Source: Dermanyssus gallinae (taxonomy: Eukaryota > Arthropoda > Arachnida > Mesostigmata > Dermanyssidae). Taken from it: a stretch of 64,000 bases of DNA. Positions 24,605-36,448 of the stretch are shown here, one piece after another. How positions within the stretch are numbered: position 1 is the stretch's first letter; each line of letters begins with the position of its first letter. The stretch spans positions 450,001 to 514,000 of the forward strand of contig QVRM01005202.1 of assembly GCA_003439945.1 (NCBI GenBank). Reading direction: 5' to 3'. The translations under genes and the position numbers were made by a program. The notes beneath the pieces were generated by a model. The model searched no databases, was not told where the DNA came from, and saw only the letters and a program-made list of their open reading frames with translations.

Positions 24605-24695
24605 TTTTTTTTTAAGTGCGTTTTATTCACAGTATTTTATGTGTATTACAACATTATAGTCGTGTGGTTCGTAAGGCTAAAAGCCCGTGTACGCA
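24605..24695. repeat. SINE family A tail-like fragment
   Basis: A poly-T run followed about 50 bases later by AAGGCTAAAAGCCCGTGTACG, which resembles the 3' tail of SINE A at 42.25 kb (AAGGCTAATGCCCGTGTACG). The tRNA-like head is absent. It adjoins the mariner relic that follows. Confidence 0.45.
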
Positions 24696-24759
24696 GCACT
24701 GGAACATCCAATACATATGATTTATTTTTCTTTCCATCTTCTTAGCACCATGTTACCTA

Positions 24760-25080
24760 TCAAAAGTTTTCACTGCACTTACCAGGAGGAGCTTAAAGGC
24801 GTCTCACAGGCATGTGAGTTTCTCCAGCACAACAGCACATCTGCTCACATGGCTAGAACCCCTGAGGCCTTTCTCACCGCATCTGGAGTCACGCTGGTGA
24901 GGTCAACATATTCACTCGACTTGGCACCGTGCTATTTCTGCGTCTTTACGGAAAAAATAGAGTAGACGCTTCAATTCACCAGAGTCGGTTATTAAGGGTA
25001 TCGAGATAGAGGCTAGAACACATCCCAAAAATCACGCTTTTTGGGAGTGTGTAAAAAATGTAAATATAGATCCGTATTAT
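24760..25080 (+). mobile_element. Mariner transposase relic
   Basis: Translation gives FLQHNSTSAHMAR and then YSLDLAPCYFCVF, the degraded forms of the HDNA-AH and YSPDLAPCDFFLF blocks that carry the last two catalytic acids of mariner transposases. Both catalytic positions appear altered (HNS for HDN, CYF for CDF). The copy breaks after about 75 codons. No terminal repeats were recognised. Confidence 0.75.
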
Positions 25081-25249
25081 ATCATAGACATTTGTAAACT
25101 TTCCTAGATCCCTAGGTATACAAATATATATATAACGGCCCAAAGAACATGGCCAATGCACAAACTACTGCAGGGGTCGTACAACTACTGGTATGCGTCT
25201 GTACGTTAATCTTCAAATATTTGCGACGGGCTCGGTTCAGCCAGATCAC

Positions 25250-26180
25250 GAACTACAAACAGCGGCCGTCACACGTTTGCAAATATGCCTTCGAAAGAGT
25301 TTCCGGGAGTTGCGATGTTTTGGCTGACAAGAACCGTAAGGCCGTCCCTCCATAATTGCATCTATGCATCAACATCTGCTGGCATATACAAGCTCGAACA
25401 TACGCATATATATTTATATACATCGGTTGCCTATATGCTGTCGTTAAGAGAACGGCTTTAGCGGCGGCAACCAGCCCGAACGGTAGCGTATCCGCGGCAG
25501 CAGCATTACAATATAGGACCAGATATAGGCCCGAGGAAGAGGAGAACCTGCGTGAGCTGATTTTGCCGCGAGCCAACTTTGTCGTTATCGTGGTCGTCGT
25601 CGTCGTCCCTCATCACGGCCACCATTTTCCCGTTAACCCTCTCAACGTGAGCTCAACGGGATCACCCAATGCGTGGAATAGATCCTATAGAGTGGAAGCC
25701 GCTTTGCTACCCTGCCTTCTTGTTGTCGGATAACGTCGTCGGAACAGCCACCGTTCAAGTGCTCGGCGGCTGGACGGCGCCGCTATGCACCTAGATGGTT
25801 CTTCTATGGAGTTTATACCGATTAGAGGAAGGGTAAGGCAGGAAGAGACACCAAAAAAGGGAGGGCGCGAGAGAGAGATCGCGCGAAAAGGAAGCACCAG
25901 CCATTGCACCAGGAATTGTCACTGTAAAGAACGCTGTCCTCTATACGAGAGAGGTTTTCGATGCTATTGTTGTTGCTGCTGTTGCTGTTGCCGCTAGAGA
26001 GAGACGGAGACGGAACCGCGTAAGGTTGCCAACGGCATTGGCTCGAAGACGTTTAGTATCGCACCGTAACTCCACACGGTGGACTACTAAAATGGAGTAG
26101 TCCACCGTTACTGGCGAATCGGGCAGCACTTGCTATGGAAACGCGAAAATAAAGACATTGAAAGGTCACCCAGCGGGAGT
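25250..26180. other. GC-richer stretch, no gene recognised
   Basis: Overlapping frames on both strands (for example 25356-25733 plus and 25253-25576 minus) give low-complexity products, including poly-Val from a GTC run and poly-Cys from TTG/CTG. No domain or splice model emerges. Confidence 0.4.
26076..26108. repeat. Hairpin with 13-bp perfect arms
   Basis: ACGGTGGACTACT and its exact reverse complement are separated by a 7-base loop (AAAATGG). It lies in otherwise unremarkable sequence and no T-run follows. Confidence 0.8.
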
Positions 26181-26757
26181 TACACGCGTTGAGAACTCTT
26201 AACTGGTATACGATGACAGATACAACCACTAAGTGGAAGGATGGCCGCCAATTAGACGCATACGACGACTACATATACAACACAGCACTTTATGAGCGTG
26301 CTTCTTTGCCCCCGTTTGTGCCGGCCAAAAACGTCTTACGAATTCGAACCCGCGCTGCCGTACAAACACACGATGTTATACATGTACCATTGATTGCTAT
26401 AAAAGGTCGTAACGCTATATTGCGTGAGTTACGATTATCACATTTCTCGAAGCCGATGAGAGGATGCCGGCATAAATGGTTACACTGTTGACCACATACT
26501 AAAGCAGGATGTAGTACGAATTGATAATCGTGTGGGAGTCTCTAGGGAGGTTTTACAGTAGACCGGTATAGCCTACGGTGTTATACAGTAAAAATGTTGT
26601 AATGGATTGAGCCTTCTGTTGCTCAATACTGTTAAGGGAACCGAAATCCTTTTTAAGGTAAAGCAAGCCGTAGATTGCACTGTTAAGTTTACCGATGAGA
26701 AATGTTTAGGCATCAACTGGGATAAGACAGTTATATGAAATTTCGCATAGCGATACG

Positions 26758-26807
26758 GGGCGAAGTGCGATTCGTCACTTGATTGGGGGGCGAAGTGTGA
26801 TTCGTCA
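26758..26807. repeat. 20-base direct repeat at 30-base spacing
   Basis: GGGCGAAGTGCGATTCGTCA and GGGCGAAGTGTGATTCGTCA, one mismatch apart, with a 10-base spacer. Confidence 0.8.
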
Positions 26808-28207
26808 TACAATCTTGTTTTAGAGCGGGTTTCATTCAATTTAATTTGGAATTCATTCTGCAGTCTTTACACATCGTGTAGTCTTTTAGATACCGTATAC
26901 ACAGGACATCCTCTAAAATATTGAACATTTAAAAACGGTCTCGATAATGTCGCCCAATAACGTACCCGTCGCAGTGTTTAAATTGGCGGGTGTTCGTGGG
27001 TCTAAATCAGCAGTCGGTTGAACATTTTTGACTATGGTATCCTTGCCATGTTCCCCGATATTGCACTATGGTCTTGTCTTCCATGGTCTTTCCATCCATC
27101 TGAGTTAAATTTAAAAGGCGGGATTGTCAGTGTTGTTTTGTGCCACACTCTCGCCATGCCTCTTTTCCAAAGATATATTACAATCCTGCTTTTTACTCAA
27201 ATAAGTAAGTTAATATACACTTTACGTTTCACGACTTCATAACCCCTTACTTTTTCAAGACAAGTAGTGCGACGATATGTGATGCTCCAGTGCTATGCAC
27301 TCCACTGCAAGGTACTGGGCACACTTCTGCAGATAAAACCGACACAAGCGCGTAGCTCGTCTCCTCGTGAAAGATGGCGTTTGAAAATTACTAGGTTGTG
27401 ATAATCATGCACTATGTACCTGGTGTATATGTGGCGACTATTACATGCAGGACTAGAGCAAAGGTGCAAGCCATTGAATACGTACAGACCTCCCTCAGTC
27501 CCAGACCTCCCGTCTGGTCTGTTCGCCTTCCCACTACGGAACTTCAGGCTTAGTCATAATCTTTTGGTGTCTGGTAGACAGCCTGACATAAAATACCTAA
27601 AGCGGTTCTTTGCTTGCGCCTAAAACAAAGTAATCGTTTTATATATAACGAAAAACACATCTCAAGCTGGGCAAAACTGTCCAGCGTGTGGTGCTTCCGT
27701 ATTATTTTTAAACCATACATCAACCTCGAAACAATGTTACGCAAAAATTGCCTTACTGTTGAAAAACGGATATGGCCTTAGATATTGCCTACTTTCCTGT
27801 AAAGTGAAACAAGAGCCGTTCGTACTGTTTCTTTTATATGCTCTGAGAACGTCGTTTTTGTGTAATCAACCCGAAGGCCAAGATACGGGAAGGAGTTTAC
27901 AAACTCAACCAGTTATCCGCACAACGTCTCCCGCAGTCAATCGACTCCACGCCTCAAAAGCAGCATGGCTTTGATCTTCTGAGTTTTTATCTCAAGTCCC
28001 TTCAAAGTATGGAACTGCTATAACATAGAGGTAATGCGCTTGCTGGTACTTAGGTCGCAATATGCGACCACGATATAAGCTGCATGCATCACGACTACGG
28101 CTTGTCCGTACTCCTGTTGTACGTAACCGAACGAAAATAAGCGTAAACAAGGCGAAGCTTAGCCGGACCCACGCTATGCTTAATCTACAATACACCACGC
28201 TCACTAT

Positions 28208-28913
28208 CTACCAAGAGGGTGTCCTCCTCAAAGAATCTTGCTTGCCAGACCCACCTGCCCGTTGGAATAGTTCAACCAGCAAACGATAAGGGGCTCTGTC
28301 AAAGGCTTTAATGTAGTCAATAAAGACTACATACAGATGCCCTCTGAGTTGTGCCACGGCTCGCTCGATTTTTGACCGGAGAACGCGGCTTGCATCATGG
28401 GTTCCTCGACCTCTCCACGGGCGCTCCGCTGGAGGGGCGTGTTCGGCCAAATGCTAGGTCCGCCAAGTAACTGCTGAGTAAGAAATGCAGAACATTTTCT
28501 TCACAATAAAGGACCAGTTAGATGACTCTCTACCTGTTCACCATGAAGCGGATTCACCGGCCCTCGAGGTTAAATGATATAAGCTAAGGGTTTAAATCGG
28601 TCAACCTTGTAGGGCAAGCCTCTGCTCCTCTAGGCAGAAATTGTTCCTCTCGCCTTGCGTGTTCCTTTTAATGTTCGTTACCGAGTTTTATGCAGGGTTT
28701 TCTGCAGTCTAAGTAGTCCCACTTACGCCTGCCTTGCAGTGATGATGGTGCTCCTGCTCTCGTTTGGCACAAGAGCCTGAGCACTTCATTGCGGACGACG
28801 TTGCAAGCCTCGAGAAGACCACAGGCGTGATCCCTTCTGCCTTCCGCTTCACTACACGTTTCATCTGCTCTCCACCAGGGCACAACTAGTATCGATCTCA
28901 AGACGTACCTCAA
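28208..28913 (-). mobile_element. Non-LTR retrotransposon fragment, linker and early reverse transcriptase
   Basis: On the minus strand the better half (28450-28208) reads RGTHDASRVLRSKIERAV and LYVVFIDYIKAFDRAPYRLL, a clear reverse transcriptase segment with motif A Asp and the AFD-AP signature. Upstream, 28913-28668 is open with basic, Leu-rich sequence (NEVLRLLCQTRAGAPSSLQG) that could be the pre-RT linker of the same copy, which is inference. A YADD-bearing fragment lies upstream on the same strand, so at least two copies are present. Confidence 0.7.
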
Positions 28914-29013
28914 GGCCGTTTACAGCTCTGTCTAAAAGCGGGTAGAATAGGTCAATCTATCTTATAGCAGATCAGCGCGGCGGGTTTTGTCGGTCTCGCC
29001 AACTACCGGGAAC

Positions 29014-29017
<4 letters not shown>

Positions 29018-29057
<40 letters not shown>
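29018..29057. repeat. (AT)n microsatellite between two LINE fragments
   Basis: About 38 bases of TA repeat separating the fragments at 28.2-28.9 and 29.1-30.0 kb. Confidence 0.95.
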
Positions 29058-29062
<5 letters not shown>

Positions 29063-29099
29063 CTTAGCTCATCGCACGACGTGGTTTCATTAGGTCTGT

Positions 29100-30010
29100 G
29101 TCGCAATTCGATTCCAAAGATGCTTTGTCGCAGACATGGCTTTTTCTTGTTTCTCTCTAATTTTAGCGGGTAAACGGCAGCCTAGGTGAGAGTGTCACGT
29201 CTAGATGTGTAAAGTGGTTCACAAGCGCGAGTCCGTTTTCATCGACTTTAGTATTATGGCCTGCAAGGGCATATGAGCCACCTCGGCTAAACCTCATGAC
29301 TTTTGTCCGGTTGATGTTATGGTTGCTTTAACGAGATGTTTCAAATAATTAGAAACGCACATGCTTTCTTACCTTAGCCATTATGATAGGATCGTCAGCA
29401 TAGAGCAAAGCTGTAACTCCTCCTATAGCTTGCCCAGATTCTGCAGCGTGCAGAGCGAATTGAAGCGGGCTAGCTATGCCCCCTCGGCAATACTGCTCGT
29501 TTGATAAACCTTTGCTTTGACAAGGTAGGTCACATTTTTCAAGTGTTACACATTTTAATGCACCATTTTGTATTAGACAGGACAGGCCGGTCAACAATAC
29601 TGGGGCCAAGCATGAACGGAACCATAGAATAAAATATGCGGCGTCTCCGAACCAGGTCTAATTACTTTCGAAAGAAGCAACAACGGCAGCGTCACCCAGG
29701 CCACGCCAAATATATATTACCAACTCTTGTATTACATCTGCATATATATATATATATCGTTCTTCTATAACGTTCGTTGTTAGAGGTATCCGAGAGCGTT
29801 AGATTACTAAAGACTGCGCACGAGCCTTCTTTTGTTGATCGTCTTCAGCAAATTCCTGTCAGGTATAGAATGTCTAGATAGTACATCCCTGATTAGGTTG
29901 CACATGTATATTCCCTTTTATGTCTAAATTATCGCGAACATGATCGCGCGGTACCCAGTCGAAGGCGGTGTTGAAACCTATACAGCGTATGCAACTTGGG
30001 ATTCCCGGTA
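29100..30010 (-). mobile_element. Non-LTR reverse transcriptase fragment with YADD
   Basis: Reading the minus strand from high to low, motif A appears near 29980 (GFNTAFDWVPRDHVR). A frame from 29609 to 29349 then carries GGIASPLQFALHA (motif B) and ALLYADDPIIMA, the catalytic YADD. Further on, past stops, KVMRFSRGGS and a VNHFTHLDV-like piece correspond to the post-catalytic YLGV region. The order is collinear but frames are broken and an (AT)n tract lies inside near 29740, so the copy is dead. Confidence 0.75.
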
Positions 30011-30408
30011 GCGAGCCTCGATGTATTAGGCAACGTTAGTCAGATCCCCTTCCGTAGACCAACCGGAAGGAAAGCATTCTGCTCTACATGTAGAGTCTTA
30101 CGGCATTTTTCGCACTCTCAGGAGGCCAAAAGTGATATTAACTATTTATATACAACGTTTGTAAAGACAGCTCCTTTATAGTTGCTTGGGTCGGTTGGAA
30201 GATCTTCACCTTTGATTTTATGCCAATATCAACATTGCGTTAAGGCTGCATTGATGTTCCTTAACGTTGGCCAAAACTAAACACGGGTCGTTATCACGTC
30301 GTCGCGCATACACATAAAATAATCAGTCGCGTACATAGATCAGAGAAGCGCAAGAAGCGGTCGGAGGCTAATTTAAGATTTCTTTTTGATAGGAGACAAA
30401 AGTAAAAA

Positions 30409-30410
<2 letters not shown>

Positions 30411-30481
<71 letters not shown>
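30411..30481. repeat. (AT)n microsatellite
   Basis: 71 bases of perfect TA repeat. Confidence 0.97.
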
Positions 30482-30483
<2 letters not shown>

Positions 30484-31639
30484 CGAGCGGGTGTTAGACG
30501 GCGGACCGTTGTTGACTAAATCATCAGGCCAGCACGGGCAGCGACGGCGTGGTGCTGCATGACTGCTGGTGACGTCTGGAGCACCATAGTAGACGCACCC
30601 GCACTTGGAATCGGCCTCGTGGAATCTATTCTGCAGGCATAGTTTATGGTGAAACACGTGTACCAAATATCGGGTGAAAATATGGCGATTTTCTTAAGTA
30701 CAACTCTTTAAACCTAGTATCGCAGGCATAGCGTTGAAGTCTTGGGAAATTTGCCTCATTTTCCAGTCGTATAAGTTGCGATATTTTTAATGGTCACAGC
30801 AAATGCATTTTGCACAGCCTCTAGCGCAGCACCTAGTGGGGGACTCTTATCCACTGAACCCGATATTCTCCCCATCCCACAGGTTCGAAATGATACGGCA
30901 TTATCTCAAAACCTACAGGGAGAAGTTTCGCCTTCAAGCGCTCTGCCAATACGCCCCCGAAACTGGGGTGCGTCGGGATTGTTTCAAGTGCGCTACGGAG
31001 TTGTGTTTCCTCCATCTTAGGGCTCCTTATCGCAAGGCTACCCTCACCGCTAGCGGCTAGTGACGCAGGTGCATCACGCATCTTTGAAACCTCAAAAAGA
31101 AAAAGACAAACTCGGATAAAATGTTACCGGAAATCACTTATATCAAATCTCCGAGAAAAGCATGTTCGATCGTTGCAATCGGCCCCCCGACCGGAACTTC
31201 ATGGTTTTCTTCGTCTGAACTGAAGTTGAGTATGAGATTGCCAGGTTGTCGATCACATTTTCAAAGCCCGATTTGTAGTTAACCACACAGAATAGAGCGG
31301 TAAATAGTTTCACTTCCTGAACCAATTCGGACCCCGCCGTCAATGACGAAAGGCCTCAACTAATGACATGTTGCTGTAGCGGTATTACACACTGTATTTA
31401 AAAAAAGAGCAAGAGAAGACATTAACCCATCTTGTAAAGGTAGCCCTATATCGCAGTCCCTCGACAAGGCGATGGGCTCATTGGATCGTCCTTGCCCTTA
31501 GGGATTACTTTCAGTGTGCAAGATCGCTTTTATGTAGGCACTTGTTGAATATGGAGGTCCAAAGCGGTGTCATAAGCACGGCTGTTTTGATATACTCAGT
31601 GCGTCTTAGATCAGAGCGATTTACGTTATTATTTTCAAG

Positions 31640-32310
31640 CAGACTATGACGCCTTGGATTTAATTAAGTTCGAAACGCATTTCTGCTTGCTAGGACAGCT
31701 TAAACCTCTGTTCACTGTGAGGTTTTCGAAGCATCGGCAGCACATTCGGGGTATTGTCGCAAAATTAAATTCTTCCTCAAATGCTTGCGAAAGTAACCCG
31801 CGATAATCGAATAAAAGAGTCGAACAGTGTTTTGCATCATCAGCGCCGGTTCTTATCCTCAATTTCGACCTGGACCTTTTTCGAGTCATATACTCTAGGT
31901 AATCTCGAAAACCAGAAAATGTCCATTGTAGATGATCCGCCTCAACGCGTTTCGGAAATGTAATCATCTATGATCTCGATAAGTGCGGTAGTAGGGGTCT
32001 CCGCGTCCAAGCGGCAATTAGGGTTGCCTGCGAGAAATGTCGAAACCTCTAAATGCGCCCCTATTACCGCCCTGCCGAACTTCTCCAGGAGGTCCTCCGC
32101 CGAGTCACTATTACCACTGCTGAACATCTCTAGTAAAATCAGAAACTGACACACTCTCGTTTGAAGCGACCGGACCGAGAACCACCGGCCTGTTAATGAG
32201 GTTGCTTTGGTCTATGCTCCAACGATTATTCATCGAAGTGCGGCCCTGCGGGACCTTGGGTTTGTTCGCCTTCAGCTCCTTGATTGCCTCTCGAGCCACT
32301 TGCACAAGCT
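31640..32310 (-). mobile_element. Probable endonuclease region of a non-LTR retrotransposon
   Basis: Overlapping minus-strand frames read PVVLGPVASNESVSV and then FGRAVIGAHLEVSTFLAGNP, resembling the IGADLN-R-S-WG block of APE-type endonucleases of R1/I-like elements. The order fits the N-terminal half of an ORF2. Key residues are altered (AHLEV for ADLN), so it is inactive. It may be the upstream part of the copy whose reverse transcriptase lies at 29.1-30.0 kb, with about 1.6 kb of unrecognised sequence between them. Confidence 0.45.
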
Positions 32311-32800
32311 AATCAAATGTGAACATGCATATATGTGGCAGTATTCTAAATACACTATATTATTGTCATACCTAAAATCAAGCGATGCTGTTGTATAATT
32401 ATTTCTTCTTCGCCACAACTTAGGACCATCGTTAAGTTACTGTCCAACGTGTTATTGGAAACAAAACATGTTCTTATTAGATTAAAAGCATGTCTGTCGT
32501 GCATATAGACATCCTTGTAATGTACTTTACCCATGGTGTAACAGATATAGCCACCTTGAATCGTATGAATTGTCAAATTTGCGTGTGCAATGCATGTATT
32601 TGGTCTACGCAAAAAACGAGAGCGGATTCGAAAGTTCTGATATATATATATTTATACCAAGGAACATTTATTTAATGCTTTTGTTCCTTTCAAAATAGTG
32701 ACCGCCCACTGCAGTGCATTTGTGCCACACTGTTCAAACGCGCATTTTTTAAAGGCGGAATTGATTTTGCTTCTGCAAATTTGTTTTATCCACTAATTTA

Positions 32801-33677
32801 GTGACAAGAGTATATATACACATGTGGCGGGCGATAATTTTCAGCGCGACTGCAGGCGACTTGCCGATTCATACAAAACGAGATCTTTCTAGGTCGGTTG
32901 TCTCGATGTCGTGTTTGCGATATGATCGACCTTTGCTTGATCGGCTTCTTCGAGCCTACGACGGATACTCCCAGAGTCTGTTCGAGGAAGAAGGTACAGA
33001 GTTGCGTTCGTGCATCGAGCGGGTCTACAATGAAGAGGACGATTACGACAGACAGACAAACAAACGAGCCTTCATATTAGATCAGTTCTGTCTGAATTTC
33101 CTCAATCGGCTCGCTTGTTGAAAGCACCTCTTGTAGTTACTCTCGAATTCAGGATCTTTGATAAGTTAAATTTCCCGACAGGCGTTCATTTGCAGGAAAT
33201 TCAACATTTTTGGAACGGACGCTGCCCGCCTTCTAACGCATATAATAGCCGTCAAGTCTGTTACAACTTGTCCATAATATATCTTCAGTTCCTTAGCTAT
33301 CCCCCTGAGGTGGTAACTCAGCGATTGCTGAATACGATATCATGACATTTTCAACGTTTTATTCTGTTATTGACGTCGAAGACTTCCCGAACGATCCGTT
33401 ACCGTATATGGTTGTTAATGGTGTATGGTTCACTACAGATAATCTCGTAATTTTTCAAAATAGTCAGCAATTGATAGTTGACAAAATTGATATCTATAGT
33501 TATTTATACAATTGTCCCTTTGGTGTCATGTTAATATGGAACAGCACGTATTTTTCCCTCGTGCATGAGCATTTCGATTTTACAGTTGAAAAACTACTCT
33601 ACTCACAAAAAATCATCAATGAGAGGTGTGCGCATGACTGTTTTAAAAAAGGCTCTCTGACCGACAGGTTAATTTAA
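32801..33677 (+). other. Three overlapping unidentified open frames
   Basis: Frames at 32801-33121, 33115-33345 and 33342-33677 follow one another with overlaps of a few bases. The first has an acidic Arg/Asp-rich end (SLFEEEGTEL, NEEDDYDRQTN). The third is 111 codons, hydrophobic and aromatic (NGVWFTTDNLVIFQ, IYSYLYNCPFGVM), and is long for AT-rich DNA. Two candidate acceptors (TTTTCAG and ACTGCAG) lie near 32842-32854. I recognise no family. A frameshifted relic gene or part of an unclassified transposon is as likely as a working gene. Confidence 0.25.
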
Positions 33678-34106
33678 CGTATATTTTGTTGTAGAAACTT
33701 TCTGGTAGCATGTTTACGATGTCATTTTCGTTGTTTTAAACTAACAAAGCTTTGACGGAAGGCTGGGGTCCAGCTGTTCCAAAGCGCTCCCTGGGTAGGC
33801 AATAAAATTGGAGAGTTACAGTTATAGCGGAAACAGACTTTTCAGAAACGGCACTGTTATACCAAAAATGTAGCAATAACATATATTTGACTGCGAAATC
33901 TGTATCGATATTGTTAGTTCTTTGACGCGCTTTTCTTCATATTCATTAGCAGCTATTGAGAGTGATTCGATAAATGAAGTACTTGTATTAATGCACCGAT
34001 TAGTAAACAGAATAATGCATTCTCAACGATGCTCTGCCGGTAGTTGAAGAAAGCAGTTTTCAAAGTTATTTGCCATATACGTATCCTAAATAACTAAACG
34101 CGCTTG

Positions 34107-34288
34107 AATGATTGAGATGTTGCTTAATCTTTGGATTACATAAGAATCCCAAGTTGACACTGCTATCCGTGGCTACGTCCCTCATGGTCTCGACAAAAAT
34201 GATTGAGATGTTGTTTAATCTTTAGGTTACATAAGAATCCCAAGTTGACACTGCTATCTGTGGCTACGTCCCTCATGGTCTCGACAAA
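34107..34288. repeat. Two-copy tandem duplication of a 91-base unit
   Basis: A unit starting AATGATTGAGATGTTG and ending CATGGTCTCGACAAAA occurs twice back to back with only about four differences, so it is a recent duplication. Confidence 0.93.
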
Positions 34289-34379
34289 AAATGAATCCAC
34301 GTTGACTGTTATTTAGTCCAGATCAACAAGCGTTTCAAGTAGTTGAGAAATTAGTTTGGAAAAAGATGTGCGGGCCCTC

Positions 34380-34850
34380 CTTAACGCCCTCATATCGACA
34401 TAAGGTTAAATGGCCCAGACCCAACACGGCAATCAGAGCAGCAAAGGCATCAGAAGAAAACAAACCAGGCTCATATGCTCCCCGGATTTGTTAAGGCAAA
34501 ACTTGGAGCCTGTAAGAGCCATTCATGGGAAATGCCCCACGGCTCGAGACGACCTAGGGAATCCGTGTCATCGGCAAACCTCTGGTATAGATGCTTCTGC
34601 CGCAGTCTGCTGTTCAACCCTACAGTTCGTTGACAGGCCAGGGTCATTTATATTCCATGCAATTGAGGCACCTTGCGCCCCCTTGGAGTCTAGGGGATCG
34701 CCAAGAGATTTGCGTCATCAGCATGTCTAAATGTAACAAGCGGTAAAAGGATGCGGTGACCTCCCTAGAGTCACCCTTACCCCCTTGGTAGATGGAAGAC
34801 TTTACCCTTGAGTGGCGTGACTGATGTGCTAGACGATGTTCATCCAATTA
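34380..34850 (-). mobile_element. Reverse transcriptase relic with two ADD motifs
   Basis: Minus-strand reading gives HADDANLLAIP near 34722-34690 and, about 130 bases further on, QRFADDTDSLGRL near 34590-34550. Both resemble the motif C catalytic box of non-LTR reverse transcriptases (the second is the FADD type). A single protein has only one such box, so two fragments or a local duplication must be present. Stops interrupt both. Confidence 0.5.
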
Positions 34851-35549
34851 TTGCGTACGAACTGCTCAGCGGTATACATTTTAATTTCAAGAAGTGAGAA
34901 TTCACACGCACAGGCTTAAGTCCGAGCAATAATACCATTCGGCGATTAAAAATATTTGATCTAGCGTGCATGAGGGAATAATCTGAATCGCTGGAACTGC
35001 TGAATGACACGGTGTTAGCAGCTGCGGTCTGACAATTTTTTGGTCGATATTATAAAGCGGGTCGCGGCAATGTTGAAACGTTTCCCGCAGGTTGGGCCTA
35101 CAAGACCTTCTTTTTGCTAAACTCATTAACATTTGCGACCAAATAACAGCACGTACTAAGTGGGCTCGACATCAGACCCACGTAACACTGATAATTGTTA
35201 AGGTCACAGTATTTGATGTGTGCCCAGTGATTTGGCATTCAAACCACTGGGCATTGTGGTTTGATTGCCAAATCTGGCCTTTTATCTGGCCAAATTCTGA
35301 GTGGCATCGTCTTTGCACGGGCAGTGGAGGAGCTACACAAATGCTTTAAAGCCGCCAATGAGGTGATCAAACAATGTATCACATGCCGATGGCAAGACCT
35401 TGAAGATAAGGGCTTAAGGCAAACATTTGCCGTTTTAGTAAAAACCTATGCCAGTGGCTCGCACGAGCATTACGTTATAAAAAATTTTAGATTCCGCAAA
35501 CATGTTTTCATAGAGGCAGGCTGCGGGCAGTGATAAGGCACTATCAGAT

Positions 35550-36115
35550 AGAGATAGTTGGGACGCTTATAACGTTGAACTTCAAGGGCTGACCGACGGG
35601 TGATCGTCGCTATTCGAATCTTCTCCCGATGATAGGGGTAACCGGGGCAGTTGGACAGCTCCCCGACAAGAAAGCGACTAGCAAGCCTGATTAATAGAGC
35701 ATATTTCGTTGCTGATAAAGCCAGGCTTGAAGCTCTTAGTTGTCAAGGGCCTGGATCTTGGTCACACGCTCTACCCTGTCCGCTAGTTGGGACTTCATTG
35801 GACGACAAGACGACGCGCATAAGCGCAAAACTGCGGCTTGATGTTAACCTATTCGTGACAACTGTAACCGACTTATTAGTCCCTTCATTGGTCGGTGCAG
35901 GTGTGGACCGAGCAGGTCATACTTCGCATGAATGTTGTCCGTTGGCGTTCGATATTATGGGAGCTGCAGGCCCTCTTACAGTCAAGCTGATCCAACGCGT
36001 GGGTAGAAGTTTTAATCTTTCAACGGGAGACTCGAGAGCATCCAAATTCTTGCGTCAGAGGCTGTCGCTCGATATTTAACGAGGAAATGCAGTGTCTGTT
36101 CGGGGGACGTTGTGG
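35550..36115 (+). mobile_element. Non-LTR retrotransposon ORF2 C-terminal domain, relic
   Basis: A 142-codon open frame (35651-36079) reads INRAYFVADKARLEALS, TRISAKLRLDVNLFVT, then ECCPLAFDIMGAAGPL and ASKFLRQRLSLDI. A single in-frame TAA is followed by RGNAVSVRGTLW. This is the well-known C-terminal domain of a widespread invertebrate reverse-transcriptase ORF, ending FL-QRLS-I-RGNA-SV. The middle Cys-rich stretch is damaged and the upstream reverse transcriptase is not readable, so the copy is dead but relatively well preserved at its end. Confidence 0.75.
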
Positions 36116-36173
36116 AACTGAGTTAGAGAACCCGTGACCACCAAAGTTATATAACATTTAGGTGCAATTGCTT

Positions 36174-36448
36174 GTGGCGGCGTGGTCTAGGGGACTAGTG
36201 CGCTAGTCATGGTCGTCATGTACCGGAGTGTCGCCGGTTCGATCCCTGTTGTTGGTCGAATTATCTTTGAGCGATGCTCATTGAAAATAGATGATAAACC
36301 ATACCGCTGAGAGTCAGCGGCCATGCTGCCACAAGACTGTTAAGGAAACCCTAGATATCTTAACATGTCCGGCCCTCAGTGCATTGAAGATATACCTCAG
36401 GTTAAGTACCAAGCCCGTAGGGGACGGAGGATAGTCTAGAATTGAAAG
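36174..36448 (+). mobile_element. SINE family B, copy 1 (tRNA-derived)
   Basis: A 275-base element. The tRNA-like head has box A GGCGTGGTCTAGGGGACTAG and box B GCCGGTTCGATCCCTG. A body follows with CCGCTGAGAGTCAGCGGCC, and the element ends CCCGTAGGGGACGGAGGATA with GTCTAGAATTGAAA. The copy at the right edge of the window matches it nearly base for base, so the family was recently active. It sits about 95 bases after the LINE C-terminal relic. Confidence 0.9.

Noticed and set aside
33342..33677. Possible endogenous viral gene
   Set aside because: It is hydrophobic and aromatic, but I could not match any viral family motif, so no viral origin is claimed.
36174..36260. tRNA gene at the SINE B head
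   Set aside because: It is part of a 275-base repeat present twice with identical flanking body sequence.
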